Source of the DNA: Tretioscincus oriximinensis
Taxonomy: Eukaryota; Chordata; Lepidosauria; Squamata; Gymnophthalmidae
Length of the DNA stretch: 64,000 bases
Reading direction: 5' to 3'
NCBI GenBank assembly: GCA_022410635.1
Contig: JAJVDF010000376.1
Span: 479,807-543,806, forward strand
A model generated the notes under the pieces. That model did no database searches. It was not told the DNA's origin and saw only the letters and a list, made by a program, of their open reading frames with translations. Shown piece after piece: positions 22,545 to 33,725 of this stretch (the stretch's first letter is position 1; the number at the start of each line of letters is the position of its first letter). The position numbers and the translations under genes are program-made.

Positions 22545-22720
22545 TAGACAATGTCATGGAGGTCAAGCCTATCAATAGCTCTTAAACTCGATCTCTTGAT
22601 CCTGCCTCTAGGATGGAGCAACAAGCAGGATTCCTGAACACCATTTGCGTTCAGTCTAGATCAGGTGAAGGTTTTGCCGCCTTCTGCTTGGGATGCCAAG
22701 CAATTGGATCAATTGCATTT
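22545..22720 (+). mobile_element. CR1 3' fragment (sense)
   Basis: CAATAGCTCTTAAACTCGAT, then GCCTCTAGGATGGAGCAACA, AGCAGGATTCCTGAA and GTGAAGGTTTTGCCGCC. It ends without the terminal repeats. Confidence 0.65.
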
Positions 22721-23298
22721 GAGACAGCCCTATTGTTGGACATGCTTGGAACTCTGGAAGGGTATATTAGAGAACGATATTTGCTTCTGTTCTNCTGTGG
22801 TCATACTATTCATACTATGAAGTGTGGAGTTAGTTTTGTTACATTTGTCTGTAGAATAGCATCTTGCAGTTTTGAGAACAATTATATGTTTAGGCACGCA
22901 GTAGAAGAATTATATAACAGTGCTTGCTGTGGAACTGAGAGTTTTGGGAAGCATAATATTTCAGTAGCTTAAGACATGTTATTATGGGTTTCCCCATTTT
23001 TGAGGTGTGTTGTAATGTTGGACTACATGGGCTATATTCAGCATGGCTATTCCCACAGGCACTGTCCCTATTTTTATAACTGTTACAGTGAATCCTTTTG
23101 CTATATAGATAAATATTAAAAGATCACATTATCTACAGCTGAAGAGACCTGAGTCCAGATGGACAACACTGGCTGGGAGTGAGGAGGCCTTGCTTTGTGT
23201 CCCAAAGTGGTCTAATGGCCCTGTGGTCCACATGTCATTCTAGCCTAGCACAGGTCACATCTTGTAATCCCTAATGTTACATGGATGGGCCTTTAGAT

Positions 23299-23501
23299 TA
23301 GGCTGAACAGATNACCCCTTTTTGGGGGGTGTTGTTGTTTGAAAACCCGGTTTTGGGTTGCCCCCTCCCCCAGTTTTTTCTGAGGAAAATGTTTTCAAAA
23401 AAAGATTTTTATTTATTTTTTTCCCTCAGAAAAAAACTGGGAGGCACCCCAAAAACAAGTTTTCAACACCCCCCCAAAAAAGGGGTCATCTAGTCAGTCT
23501 A
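23299..23501. mobile_element. hAT-like palindromic MITE, copy 2
   Basis: TAGGCTGAACAGAT ... ATCTAGTCAGTCTA with mirrored CCCCTTTTTTGGGGGG and AAAACCCGGTTTT blocks. The perfect 8-bp duplication CTTTAGAT flanks it (23291-23298, 23502-23509). Confidence 0.8.
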
Positions 23502-24120
23502 CTTTAGATGACTTTCTGGAACAGAATATGGCTGAGTGTGAATCAAAATGGTTGCAGTGGTTGGGGCTGAGGGGAGCTAGAAGAGAAACAAGTAAAAAAT
23601 GGACTGTACTGGCTGGTCTGAAGGGAGCCCAAAGGCCCATACTGAAAAGCAAATGAGTCTAAATGTCTGGGGGTAAGGAACATTAGAGTCCAAACTGGCC
23701 ACACTGACTACAGGTGAAGCAAGTCAATGGACTGTCCACTGTGCAAACAGACTTCTGAACAAGAAGACTAGTGCTGTCATCCAGCCATGCTTTTAGCTAG
23801 GTCCTTATTGTGCCACACCTCCGTCTCTGCTATATATATAATATACATGGCCATTTTTAGGCTGAGTATACTGTGTCACTTCTTGTTGCTTAGCAACCCC
23901 ATGTATGTCTCTCAGCTTCTCCTGTTCATCCATTGACAGTAGAGTCAAGCGGCTCCAAAGTTGCATCTATATACCACTTATTTATTCCATGGTAGTTGGA
24001 TATTCTCGAAGAAAGAATAGCCATCTTTTAATAAAGCAGTCCTTCGGAATATCCAAATATAGCAGACCAAATAAGCAAGGTATAAATGTGGCCTGAAAAG
24101 GTGTATTTGTTTATGTGGGT

Positions 24121-24143
24121 GGACTGATCTCTCTATATATCTA

Positions 24144-24233
<90 letters not shown>

Positions 24234-24275
24234 CTATCTCTATCCCTATCTCTATCTAGAGAGAGAGAGATCTTA
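24121..24275. repeat. (CTGT)n(CTAT)n microsatellite
   Basis: About seven CTGT units, then about thirteen CTAT units, then CTATCT and GA runs. Confidence 0.95.
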
Positions 24276-24407
24276 GAATTAACTGTGTTAGTCTGGATAC
24301 AAATATGTTCACTCATAGCATTTCATAGCCGAACAAGAAAATTGGTAGAGATCATGGGCTTTTGTAAACATCTTCACATGCTATGGAGTGAACAAGTGCT
24401 TAGAGAC

Positions 24408-24960
24408 TAGGGTTACCACATTAAAACAGGGTAAATCTGTGCATCTTTAATAGCTGTTGAAGAGAGGAATTTTCACAAAGTGCAACATCTAATACCTATA
24501 GTCCCTTGGCACAGAAATCACTTTTCCACAGCCATTAAAGTGTTCTCCTGTTGTTTTCCTGTGGTAACCCCAGCCCCATATTTTGGATGTATGACACCCC
24601 GTGCAGTAATTTATTTTACGTCCCCTCTTCCCACAACTAAATTCATTTACAGACTCCACCTTTTCTAGACACAGGGCTTCTGCCCCCACCCCAGAAACTG
24701 TGTAATTCAAGATGTGATTTCCAGAAATGGGACTGGAAATGACACCATAAATGATGTCATTTCCGGAACAGGAACCAGAAATGACATCATTCAAGATGTC
24801 AAGAGGCCTGTGGCCTGCACACCACTGAGAGCTACCTGCCCTCTTCCTGGTACTGCCCCATGCATGCCCGCTCAGGTCCCAGTGCAAAGACGGATATATT
24901 TGTTGCCCTATGCAGCTGCACATGTCACACATGCCTGAAATACGACCCTGGGTAACCCTA
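24408..24960. mobile_element. non-autonomous DNA element, TAGGGTTACC termini
   Basis: It starts TAGGGTTACCACA and ends TGGGTAACCCTA, a short inverted repeat of hAT-like type. The middle has repeated GAAATGACATCAT/ATGATGTCATTTC blocks. A sister copy, split by a CR1, lies at 44926-45770. Confidence 0.55.
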
Positions 24961-24984
24961 TGGGGACCAACTAGCTACAGCAAC

Positions 24985-25135
24985 ACTTGCTCCATAGCAC
25001 CTGAAGAAGTAGATTTAGCTACAGAAGCTCTTGCTGCCTCCTTTCTCTTACTACAAGACCCCCTTTCTATATTATCTTTTTCTGGTTCGTCTCCAAAGTG
25101 CTACGAGATCCCCTTGCTAGATGGTCAGACAGCTG
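24985..25135 (-). repeat. fold-back arm units (two, partial)
   Basis: CACCTGAAGAAGTAGATTTA...CTGCTGCCTCC...AAGACCCCCTTTCTA and GTCTCCAAAGTGCTACGAGA...CCCCTTGCTAGA; arm text of the 12489-12960 array. Confidence 0.6.
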
Positions 25136-25813
25136 ACTGACAGACAGGCAGATGNTGGTTCTATTTTTCATTCTGGCCGGAAGGATGCAGGATTGGCTTT
25201 CCTTCGGTGCTCCAAAAGCTTGCCTGCCGTTCTGCCATGACATAAGTTGGCTGCTCTCCCTTCCCTCCTCCCTTCCCATAACCCCCCCTCTCTCATTGTC
25301 TTTTTATCTGCCAATAATGAAAGGTGACAGCATATAATAGGGCTTTGGCAAAGAGGTTTAGCAGTGCTTTAATTTCACACTCCATAGGACTAAGGAAGGT
25401 GGGAGAAGAAAATGCCACAATATTCCATCTCCTTGTACACCATCCCTCTCTCCTACCTTCCTGCCATGGNGTGGGGGTGGGGGGTAGAAATACTCGGCTG
25501 GAACTTCCTCCACCCCACAGCTCCAACTGTTCCGTGCATGAGTGGTTGGACAAGTCCAGAATGTGCTACCTGAAGCTTAGCTGCCTGCAACATGGGAAAG
25601 GTGGAGAAAGGAGATACCACTGTGCATATAAAGAGCTTTTTTTGTGTGTGTGTGTGTAATAAGCCTAGAGAGGAAACTTAACACTACACAAGCCAGCTGG
25701 GATGTAAATAACCTAGGATTTCTGTTGTAATTATAAAATGTGGTGGTATGGCCAGTAACCTCAGAAGATCATTTAAGATGATGATAATGGTGCTAATACT
25801 CCTTCTCCATATA

Positions 25814-26045
25814 CAGGGTGCTTCAAAAAATGTTTACACACTTTGAACTTCCATAGAAAATTTATTTACTGTTCTACAAAGTTAAATTTCAGGAAATTAG
25901 AAAGCTTAAAGTCCAATGTAAATAAAACGTAAATAACAAATGTTAATACTGTTCAAATCGGGAAATCCTGAAATTTAACTTTGTAGAACAGTAAATAAAT
26001 TTTCTATGGAAATTCAAAGTGTGTATACATTTTTGAAGCACCCTG
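25814..26045. mobile_element. mariner-like MITE A
   Basis: 232 bp with ~80-bp inverted ends beginning CAGGGTGCTTCAAAAA and ending TTTTTGAAGCACCCTG, flanked by TA on both sides. Arms are about 95% identical; the interior is ~65 bp. Confidence 0.8.
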
Positions 26046-26053
26046 TATATATA

Positions 26054-26262
26054 CAGGGTGCTTCAAAAATGTATACACACTTTGAACTTCCATACGATGT
26101 ACAGAATCAGTGGTGACTCGTACTCAGAATTGTATTGATGCTGCAGGTCACCAATTTGAACAGTATTAACATTTGTTATTTATTTAACTTTGTAGAACAG
26201 TAGAACAGTAAGTAAATTTTCTATGGAAGTTCACAGTGTGTATACATTTTTTGAAGCACCCT
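26054..26262. mobile_element. mariner-like MITE B, adjacent to A
   Basis: Same ends as MITE A, separated from it only by TATATATA. The interior differs (GTACAGAATCAGTGGTGACT...). The right end is CACCCTA with the terminal G missing. Confidence 0.75.
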
Positions 26263-27039
26263 AGCATATTACTTGGAGTAACAATAGTCCCCGAAAGCTC
26301 TGCAACTGGACAATATTTGGATGAATCCCAAGGCTTGGAGTGATGTCATAAATATTATAAAGCCAGATGCAGGATGGCAGTGGTTGCCATGGAACCCGGC
26401 CCAGCTCAGCAGCAGAAAAGGGAAAGAACACAAGGAGGGAGGAACATGAAGAGGGGAAGAAGCTTTGCCCCGTTGCATTAAACTCAAGGAACAAGCTTTT
26501 TCCACTAGTGAAGATAATAATGTAGAGAATATGAAATAATAAGCCAACATTTTTTTGCAATAGTCATTGACACATTAGGATAATGAAAGAACTGTCAAAA
26601 TGATTAATAAAATATGCATTTTGGGATCTTATGGCATTGAGCATTTTAAAAAAAACAGCTTTGCTTAGAACTATATTATTACAGTTCTTGGACAATTCGT
26701 GGGCTTTGGGGTGACATTTCCATTATGATCAAAAGCCACTAACATTGGCTTATCACACTTCAAAGGAGATTCATCATAATCACAACAGGAAGTTCAATTC
26801 TTAAGGGATTTTCAAATTCAACCTGAGAGGTGCCTTGAACAAAATGCTCCAGATACCTTTGCGCTTGAAAAAGTAAAGAGACATTATTGGTTTATTGGTA
26901 TCACTCTACCCTAGAAGGAAAAGAGTTTGTCCAAAATCTCAGGATGTAGAAACAGAGGCAAAACTTTAAAGATAGAAATTGACAGTGGTTTTTTGGGCAC
27001 AAAAACCAGGAGAAGCTAGCAAGTGTGTGTGTGTGTGTG

Positions 27040-27115
27040 TGCGTGTTGTAGCACCTTAGAGACTGATAAGAAAAAGGGTAGCATGAGCTTTCATGGACAA
27101 AGTCTACATCTTCAG
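27040..27115 (+). repeat. single fold-back arm unit
   Basis: TGTTGTAGCACCTTAGAGAC...AGCATGAGCTTTCATGGACA...CTACATCTTCAGAT, arm text in the opposite orientation to the 12489 array; preceded by a (GT)n run. Confidence 0.6.
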
Positions 27116-27237
27116 ATACATAAACAAGTGACCTAGGGGCAGACTGTTAGTAGCAAGATATGTTCTTGAGTCATGATAGAAATGCAAATAGTTATGGTGG
27201 CTGAGTACAATATAACGGGTGTCCATAAGTCTGCAGG

Positions 27238-27625
27238 CACAAAAAGCTCAGTCGCTAAGGAGTGGGTCTCTTACCTGGGAGGTGGGGTTTCAAAGCCCTG
27301 TGTTGGATGTGGGGGTTGGGGGTGGTGAGCACCTTCCACTAGTCTATAGCTCTTGCCAACCCNGCTATTCAAAAGCATGAATTGCAAAAAATTGCAACTG
27401 ACTGCAAGTAAATACATGGGAACCACCACAGCCTGGTGGGGAAGATAGAATGTCAGCCTTCGGGCAAAAATATCCTTGTAAGCTGCTTTGAGTTCCTTTG
27501 AAAGGTGAGAAAAAGCGGGGTATAAGAACCCTCTTCTTCCTCTTCTTCCTCTTTCCTCCTCTTTCCTCCTCCTCTTCTTCTTCCTCTTCCTCTTCTTCTT
27601 CTTTTTCTTCTTCTTCATACCACAA
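27238..27625 (+). mobile_element. tRNA-headed SINE with TTC/CCTCTT tail
   Basis: AAAGCTCAGTCGCTAAGGAG and GGGGTTTCAAAGCCC head, standard body, tail GGGGTATAAGAACC, then about 85 bp of pyrimidine triplets. Confidence 0.8.
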
Positions 27626-27739
27626 GCACTATTTAGTGTGCCATAAACACTGTCTCTGTTTAGCATCCTGCCAATGGATTGCAATTTTGCTGCTTTCCTT
27701 TCTAATTTTGATCTNGGACTCTTTCTGTACTGGATTATA

Positions 27740-27859
27740 TTCTGTTTCAGGAAAGTATCTATGAATGCTGCTGTCAGCATGCCATTCCAGGATGGAGCCT
27801 ACACCATCCTGGAATGGCATGTGGACAGCAAATCCCATAGAACCCTTCCAGGAACAGAA
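27740..27859. mobile_element. short palindromic MITE-like hairpin
   Basis: Arms TTCTGTTTCAGGAA...GCATGCCATTCCAGGATGG and its complement pair over about 55 bp around a 9-bp loop; the innermost 18 bp are perfect. Confidence 0.6.
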
Positions 27860-29208
27860 CAAGGCCTTGAATTATCATTCCACCCAAAGAAAGCAACTTT
27901 ATTTGGAACAGCCTCCATTGTCCACAAACCCTTCTATGATTCCCCTGTCCTGGGTGAAAACCCAAGTCAGTAAACTACCCTTGGCTATTATGCACACTTG
28001 TCTACGATAATTATGTGCCTTTTGCCATGAGAAACCCCAGCTCTTGAGAAAAGGCAGGAGAAGAGAGCATGCAATAGAATATGACATTTAATCAAAGAGT
28101 TCCCCTGGAGAGAAGTTCAAGTTCTTATCCTACTAGGAGAACGACTTGAATAATTTTCTGTGCTAATGCCAACCTCCTGGCTTTGATCATGCTATGGAAA
28201 AGTCCACAGGGAAAACATTCTTTTGGAATACCTTTGCTGGGGGGATGGAGGCAGAGAATAACTGAAGACATTAAATGGGGGAGAGAAGAACTGAATAGAA
28301 TTGGTTCTCAGTGAAATCTAGTGAAGATCTAGCTGTGTCTCCAACAGGTGTTTCATGGTTGCATCCTTATTAGATGGCACTGAATTAGGCCTGAATTCTG
28401 ACACCTATTAAAATCCATCCCTGTAGTTTTCTTGGCAAAAACACACATGTAATTTGCATTAACATATTTCTCTCCCCCCGGGACAATATCAAGCTGTTGA
28501 ACCTACAATCCTCTTGCCTTCCAAGCATTTCGTTCTATCATTGAACTTCACTTGCTCCTTTCTGGCACTGTTGGGGTTCTGCAGCTTGGTTTCTGATGAG
28601 GTTTAATAAATAACGCACGCTGTCTCTCCGTAGCCAGGAGAAAGTTAAAATATTGAAATTGTATTCATAAAACGCCTTGAACGTTGAGTGCAAGCCATAA
28701 ATCTGGTTTAAAACTGGATGCCTCGGTCTTTGGTAGCTTTTTACGCTTGGAATCTCACGGGACTTGCAAATTGCGCAATGTGATCTGCTGTCGTCCCTTT
28801 GAAAAACCTCCTGTTGTTCTTTGCACAGTTCAGCTTCTGAGTGGACCACCCAGTAGTTGGATTCAGGCGGTTCGCACTGATTTGGTGGAACCGATACCTA
28901 ACATTTGTTGAGTCGTGGTGTTAAACCATCCAGGCCCTGCCTCTTGCCAGAAATGGTATCCACAAGGATGTCATTTCTGGTTTCTGCTTCCTGGAATGCC
29001 ACCACTTAAGATGTTGTTCCTGAAAGAGAACTATTTGTTAAATTATTTGAATCCCACCATTCGGGCCACCCATAGTCCTACTACTAGGAAACTATTTCCT
29101 GCAACCCATATCGTGAGAATTCCTGGGTAGCCACTCACACCGTCCAGCAGTGGAACATATGACTACAGAGAAAGCAGCATTTCCAGAGTTTTTCAAAGAG
29201 CACTGCTG

Positions 29209-29560
29209 TCAGAGATGGTATCCTAACTGTAGGAAGTAAGGAGTTGAAGACTAGAGGATTTTGGAACCATTGGTTGTTTACAGGTTAGAGGCACCAAAAG
29301 TTCGACTGTTTGAAATGAGGAATGTTGGCTGGCTGTTGGTCAAAAGTTGGGGACATTTGAGAAAGCTGAATGACTGAGACTGAAATGGCCATTGGCTGAA
29401 GGGTTTGGAGCCACAGTATAAAAGGGCAGCATTTCAGCTAGCAAGCTGCTCCCGTTCTATATAAACTGTTAACCTATGAGCTGAATAATTACTTTTGCAG
29501 CATCTTGCTGGTGGCATAATTATTTCAAGGCTTAAGCTGGCTTCACAATTAAGAAGAGCT
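29209..29560 (+). mobile_element. LTR-like segment (uncertain)
   Basis: It begins TGTCAGAGATGG, has CAGTATAAAAGGGCAGC as a TATA-like box (29415) and GAGCTGAATAATTA further on, and ends near GGCTTCACA. This resembles a U3-R-U5 arrangement, but no flanking duplication was found. Confidence 0.3.
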
Positions 29561-29769
29561 GTAGAGCGCTGTCACAAAGTTATCAGCAGAAACATGTGTA
29601 GCAATGAAGGCATTTTGATGCTTCCGTGGTCCTAAAAAACCCTTGTCTAGTTGTATCCTTGGTCTAGAGTTTCTAGCAAGAAATGGAAAGCTGCAAATTT
29701 TGTTGTTTGTTTGCCCAGTTCCCCACCCGGCTGAGATATTATTTATGTTTTTGCTCTTTCCTTGTACAG

Positions 29770-29915
29770 ATTGTGGATCAGGCGGTTCCGGCTCTGGCGA
29801 TTCAAATGAGTGTGACCGAGACAGTTGCCGACAATATGGCGGCTCATGGGATGACGATGTTGAAGACGATCGTTGTGTGTGTGACTACACTTGTGGGACT
29901 GTGCCAAAGAATCCG
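29770..29915 (+). CDS. AGRN: AGRN exon: SG-rich linker and first half of FS8
   Basis: A 146-nt exon, phase 1 at the start and phase 0 at the end; acceptor TTGTACAG. It encodes CGSGGSGSGDSNECDRDSCR, then QYGGSWDDDVEDDRCVCDYT, then CGTVPKNP. The run of Ser-Gly dipeptides followed by acidic residues (29770-29813) fits a heparan sulfate attachment site; agrin is known to carry one at the FS7-FS8 boundary. The acidic stretch SWDDDVEDD sits in the EGF-like half of FS8. The donor is CCG|GTGTGT, weaker than its neighbours. Choosing it gives an in-frame join to V-C-G-S-D-G in the next exon; reading through reaches a stop at 29958-29960. Confidence 0.93.
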
Positions 29916-30144
29916 GTGTGTGCTCAACACCTGTGTCCACTGCTTATCCATAAGACATGAAATAGCTGTCTCAGAAAGCAGCGTAATAGATTACCTTTAC
30001 TGTGTAGTTCTACCAGATCAGAACAATCTTCAGGTGTAGATGTTACCTTGCTTTGTAAAGCTTAGTCAAATTGGCTATTGAGAGTTAAGACAATTTGGCC
30101 ATCTTCTTTCTTCCTCCTCCTCCTCTTCGTCCTTTCTTTGAAAG

Positions 30145-30420
30145 CACGAACGGTGCAGTCATTAAGAACTGGCATTTCAANTGAGAGATCCGGTTTCGGG
30201 GCCCTGTATCAGACATGGAATGGGGTGAGAGCCCTCTACTGGCCAACTAAACTATTCAAAAGNAAGATTTGTAATATANATTTCAATTAGATAAATGAGT
30301 AACACCATTTACTTGGTGGGAAAGATAGAATAGATGCAAGGTTTCTGGTGAAAATTAACCTTGTAACTCTGATTCCCTTCAGGTGAGTAAATACCAGGTT
30401 CTTCTTCCCTCCTTCCTTCC
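30145..30420 (+). mobile_element. degraded tRNA-headed SINE
   Basis: Recognisable order: ACGGTGCAGTCATTAAGAAC, GGTTTCGGGGCCC, AACTATTCAAAAG, TAACACCATTTACTTGGTGG, and a CTT/CCTT tail. Confidence 0.55.
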
Positions 30421-30956
30421 TTCTTTTCTTTCTTCTTTCCTTCCTTTCAAAGCTCCATACATAGAAGATCACACCAGAAGATAAATCATTATTCATCCCT
30501 AGCAGGATTTCTTCCAGGAATTAGGACTGAAAGGTCTGAGTGACAGATAAACTTTAACCAAGTGCCAAATACCATATATTGTTGGTGTCCAGCGTACCTT
30601 TACTGGGAACCACCAGAAAAAAAAACTCTGTTGCATGTCATAGCACCTCACAACCTCTGACACACTGGAACTTTAAAATGCTCCCCATTTTGTGATCTTA
30701 GTTACATGGCTAAGTCTATATGAGAGGAGACACCCATGGTTTTCTGAAACAAACTCAAATGGGGAAGATATCTAGCTGTGGTTGATCTTCGCCCTCCAGT
30801 GATCCTCCATGGACTTCTTGGGAACCACACCAGCATTTTTAAAATTTAAGTTAAACTCTATAGAGCTGCTCCGTCCACGAAGGATGGAGTCAAAATAACA
30901 ACTGCCAAGCAATCAACTGGGCTGAAGGAAACCTCTGTGTTGTAATTCCTGCATTT

Positions 30957-30972
30957 TGCCACTAGGTGTCAG
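30957..30972 (+). promoter_or_regulatory. CTCF-like motif
   Basis: TTGCCACTAGGTGTCA differs at one core position from the CCACNAGGTGGC core of CTCF sites. Single short match; binding not implied. Confidence 0.2.
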
Positions 30973-31163
30973 TACAAGTCTCATTTACCCACCAACTCAT
31001 TTTGTTGCCAGGTCTGCGTGTGGGTTGCAAGTTCTATAGCAAGTGTTGTTGCTTTCTCTTATGTTCTAATAAATAGATGTTTTCTTCCAACTGCTGATCA
31101 TTGCGTGTACCTGTGCCTGTGTAAGCATCAAGCTAAAACGGTTTTCTTTTTTGTTTTGCACAG

Positions 31164-31269
31164 GTATGTGGCTCTGATGGAGTGACCTATACAAGTGAGT
31201 GTGAGCTCAAAAAGACACGCTGTGAGAAACGNCAGGACATATATATGACAAGTCAAGGAGCCTGTCGAG
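31164..31269 (+). CDS. AGRN: AGRN exon: Kazal half of FS8
   Basis: A 106-nt exon, phase 0 at the start and phase 1 at the end; acceptor TTTTGCACAG, donor G|GTAAAC. It encodes [35 protein letters not shown]. The Kazal core CGSDGVTY and closing Cys are intact. Joined to the previous exon it completes FS8. The ambiguous base at 31232 is in a CGN codon and is silent (Arg). The split just before V-C-G-S-D-G matches the split in FS9. Confidence 0.95.
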
Positions 31270-31794
31270 GTAAACCCACCTGACCTTATCCAAAGCGATA
31301 CACACAAATCTCCTAATCTTACCACATATCATTGTATTGGCTAGTAGTCTGAGTTGAATCGAACCAAGAGGTATTCTAATGAACCAGGAGAACCATAGAA
31401 AACCAAGAGAATCAACTGAACTATAAAGAACCATAGAGAACCAAAGATGATTGTTCAGTTCATCCATGAACCAAACTTGCTGTCCAGGAAAAAGAATAGT
31501 CCAAATGGAATACCAACCAATGGTAGTTCAGTTTCATTCAAACCAAATCTCTAANCAACTGTGTGCATTTCTAGGGTGTAGTTTAGTGTTCCTTCCACAA
31601 ATCAAAGGGCTTCTCTAGCATCTTTAGTTAAAAAGACTATTAATAAATGGCGGAGAAACTTGTTTTCCATTCGAAGAATGGAGCCTCCATCAAAATGTCT
31701 AACAATGATGTCTCATAGCACTTTGGATAATAGGAAGAAAAAATTGACAACACACTTCTTCCAATGCATGGAGTGAACAAGTACTGAAAGAAAG

Positions 31795-32110
31795 AAAGGA
31801 GGAGAAAGATGAAGAAGAAGAAAAAGAAGAAGAAGAACTGGGTTTTTATACCCTCTTTTCTCACCCGAAGGGAATCAAAGTGGCTTGGAAGCCATTTTGT
31901 AAGGTATTACAAAATTTAAAAAGCCATTATAAACTATTTCAAAGTGATTTACAAGTTCTGTGGAAGGTTTATATTCTATCTTCTCCATTATGTTGTGGTG
32001 GTATTCATTTCTCTAATTGCAATTACTTGCTTTCGAACAAATGAGTTGGCTGAAGCTAAGACCAGTAGGGGCTGCTCGTCTCTGTCCATGGCTGACACAG
32101 GGGTTTGAGA
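31795..32110 (-). mobile_element. degraded tRNA-headed SINE (antisense)
   Basis: GAAGAAGAACTGGGTTTTTA then CTTTTCTCACC...AAGTGGCTTG, a duplicated body, GCTTTCGAACAAATGAGTTG, and AGGGGTTTGAGAAC near the head. Confidence 0.55.
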
Positions 32111-32214
32111 ACTGGCCTCTCTATTAAAAGACCGTTTCTAAACCTCTGCACCACAATGTGTGTGGATAACAACACATACTGCTTACTATAAATGGTCGGT
32201 TTCTAGGCTTGTTC

Positions 32215-32310
32215 ATTCCATGCATCTGAAGAAGTAATCTGATTCTACAAAATCTCACACTACCAACATTTTCCTTTTTGGACTCTAAGGTGNTACAAGA
32301 TCCCATGGCA
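32215..32310 (-). repeat. fold-back arm unit
   Basis: CCATGCATCTGAAGAAGTAA, then TTCTACAAAATCTCA and TTGGACTCTAAGGTG(N)TACA; a single diverged unit. Confidence 0.55.
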
Positions 32311-32501
32311 GAAAAGTATTTTTCAATCCAGAACCCTAAAGTGGTACTGCTTGCCTTGAACAAAATCCTGATTGGGTATTTTTTAAAAACTAGGGCGGTA
32401 TTGAGTTCTTAGTAGTTACTTACTTTTCTTTTTAAAATTCTTCTCTCTGTTGAATTGCAAATATGAACCCTGCCTTGTGTTTGCTGAATCCTTCCTCCTA
32501 G

Positions 32502-32615
32502 GCATCACACATGTTCCTCCTCCATCAGAAGCCCTCCATTGCAGCCAGACGGTTTACGGATGCTGCCCAGATAATGTGACCTTGGCCCTTGGGGTTGGTT
32601 CTGCTGGATGCCCCA
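32502..32615 (+). CDS. AGRN: AGRN exon: Cys-containing linker between FS8 and LE1
   Basis: A 114-nt phase 1-1 exon with acceptor CTTCCTCCTAG and donor A|GTGAGT. It encodes ITHVPPPSEALHCSQTVYGC, CPDNVTLALGVGSAGCPS. A short Pro-rich stretch leads into a small four-Cys segment that corresponds to the agrin linker HCxQTxYGCCxDN. Asn-Val-Thr is a potential N-glycosylation sequon. The segment links the last tandem Kazal module to the first laminin-EGF module and has no known enzymatic role. Confidence 0.94.
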
Positions 32616-32894
32616 GTGAGTTATATTCATGCTTCTTTANTGTTCATGTGATAGCACAACAGATTTCTTAGTCAGTAAAAGCTGGAATGATTGGGACAAT
32701 CCATGATTTTATGGTGATCGTGTTTGTTAAAAGGACGAACTCTGCAATTTTTACACAGGTCAGAGAGGAGGGGCATGGGGGCAGTTGGGATGTGGTTGAG
32801 ATGTGATTGTGGCAACGTTTTGATGGGCTTTGGACGTGGGTGTTGAGAAAGGGCTGTAAATTGTGTCTGTGATTTGGAAAGTTAGACTATAAGA

Positions 32895-33725
32895 ACATTA
32901 CATAAGAATATAAGAGGAGGCCTGCTGAACGGGGCTACAGCCCATCTAGTCCAGCATTCTGTCTCACCCAGTGGCTCACCAATTGCCCCCAGGCATCTCG
33001 AGCAGAAGAAAGCAAAATTCACACATGCTTTCAACTTGTCATGAGTACATGACATATGTATATAAAGTCATATAAGGAATGTATAAAGTTGTGGTAATAT
33101 ATATGTAAATAATTCTGAGGTAAATATATGTTGATGTTTTGAGGTGAGCTTCAGGTTTTGGAACAGCATTGTATAAACAACCAATGAATTGTAAGCTATG
33201 AACCTGGTCAGCTGGGATTGGCCAGCAAGATGTATAAATAGAGGGACTTGCTGGGGCAGTCTTCACTGCTGACCAGACTAAGACGGAGAGCTGAGCTGAG
33301 CTGAATAAACACTTTCAGAACTGAAATCACATTCTTGTCTGGAGTGTCCTTCATCCCCTACCTCTACCATCACACAACTCTTGGAATAGGGACTTGCCAG
33401 CCATATGCTAGTGTAGACTAGCCCTGAATGGGGGCTGCCATAGTCTAAACTGGCACTTGGATGAATCAAGTGTATACTACCCCACCAATTGTATTAGGGC
33501 AGTCTCAAGCAGAAGACAAAACCTTGCCCTGTTCTTATCTCCCAGCAAATGGTATTTCAGGAATCTTGCCTGTTGCTATTGATAAATTTATCTAATCCTG
33601 TCTTGTGGCTATCCAGGCTGCTAACTATNCCCACCTCTTCTGGAAGTGAATTCCATAAACCAATGACCCCCTGGATGAAAATAAATACTTTCCTTTGTTT
33701 CTCCTAATGCTTCTGTCCATCAGCT
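32895..33725 (-). mobile_element. CR1 3' fragment (antisense), split by a solo LTR
   Basis: The left part (32895-33036) has AAGAATATAAGAGGAGGCCT and CATTCTGTCTCACCCAGTGG. The right part resumes at 33375 and includes GCAAATGGTATTTCAGGAAT and GAAGTGAATTCCATAAACC. The LTR interrupts them. Confidence 0.75.
33037..33374 (+). mobile_element. solo LTR of an endogenous retroelement
   Basis: It is 338 bp long, begins TGTCATGAG and ends CCATCACA. CAACT is duplicated on both sides (33032-33036, 33375-33379). It has CCAAT-type boxes (about 33181, 33214), TATAAATAG (33233) and AATAAA (33303). No internal retroviral sequence is present, so it is a solo LTR left by recombination. Family not named. Confidence 0.8.

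Larger units (their letters stand above)
21834..29769. other. FS7-FS8 intron (7.9 kb)
   Basis: Repeats are listed separately. In 22725-23285, 23510-24115, 25140-25810, 26265-27035 and 27860-29200 I recognise nothing convincing; these are AT-rich or unique-looking and have no splice-flanked open frames. Confidence 0.6.
29916..31163. other. intron within FS8 (1.2 kb)
   Basis: Holds a degraded tRNA-SINE and a CTCF-like motif. 30430-30950 and 30975-31163 show nothing else recognisable apart from the final polypyrimidine tract. Confidence 0.6.
31270..32501. other. FS8-linker intron (1.2 kb)
   Basis: Contains iterated ACCATAGA/GAACCA motifs (31375-31450), an antisense degraded tRNA-SINE (31795-32110) and a fold-back arm unit (32215-32305). 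The rest is unremarkable. Confidence 0.6.

Noticed and set aside
29916..29960. Extension of the FS8 exon (V-C-A-Q-H...)
   Set aside because: It ends in a stop and lacks the Kazal core; the true continuation V-C-G-S-D-G is at 31164.
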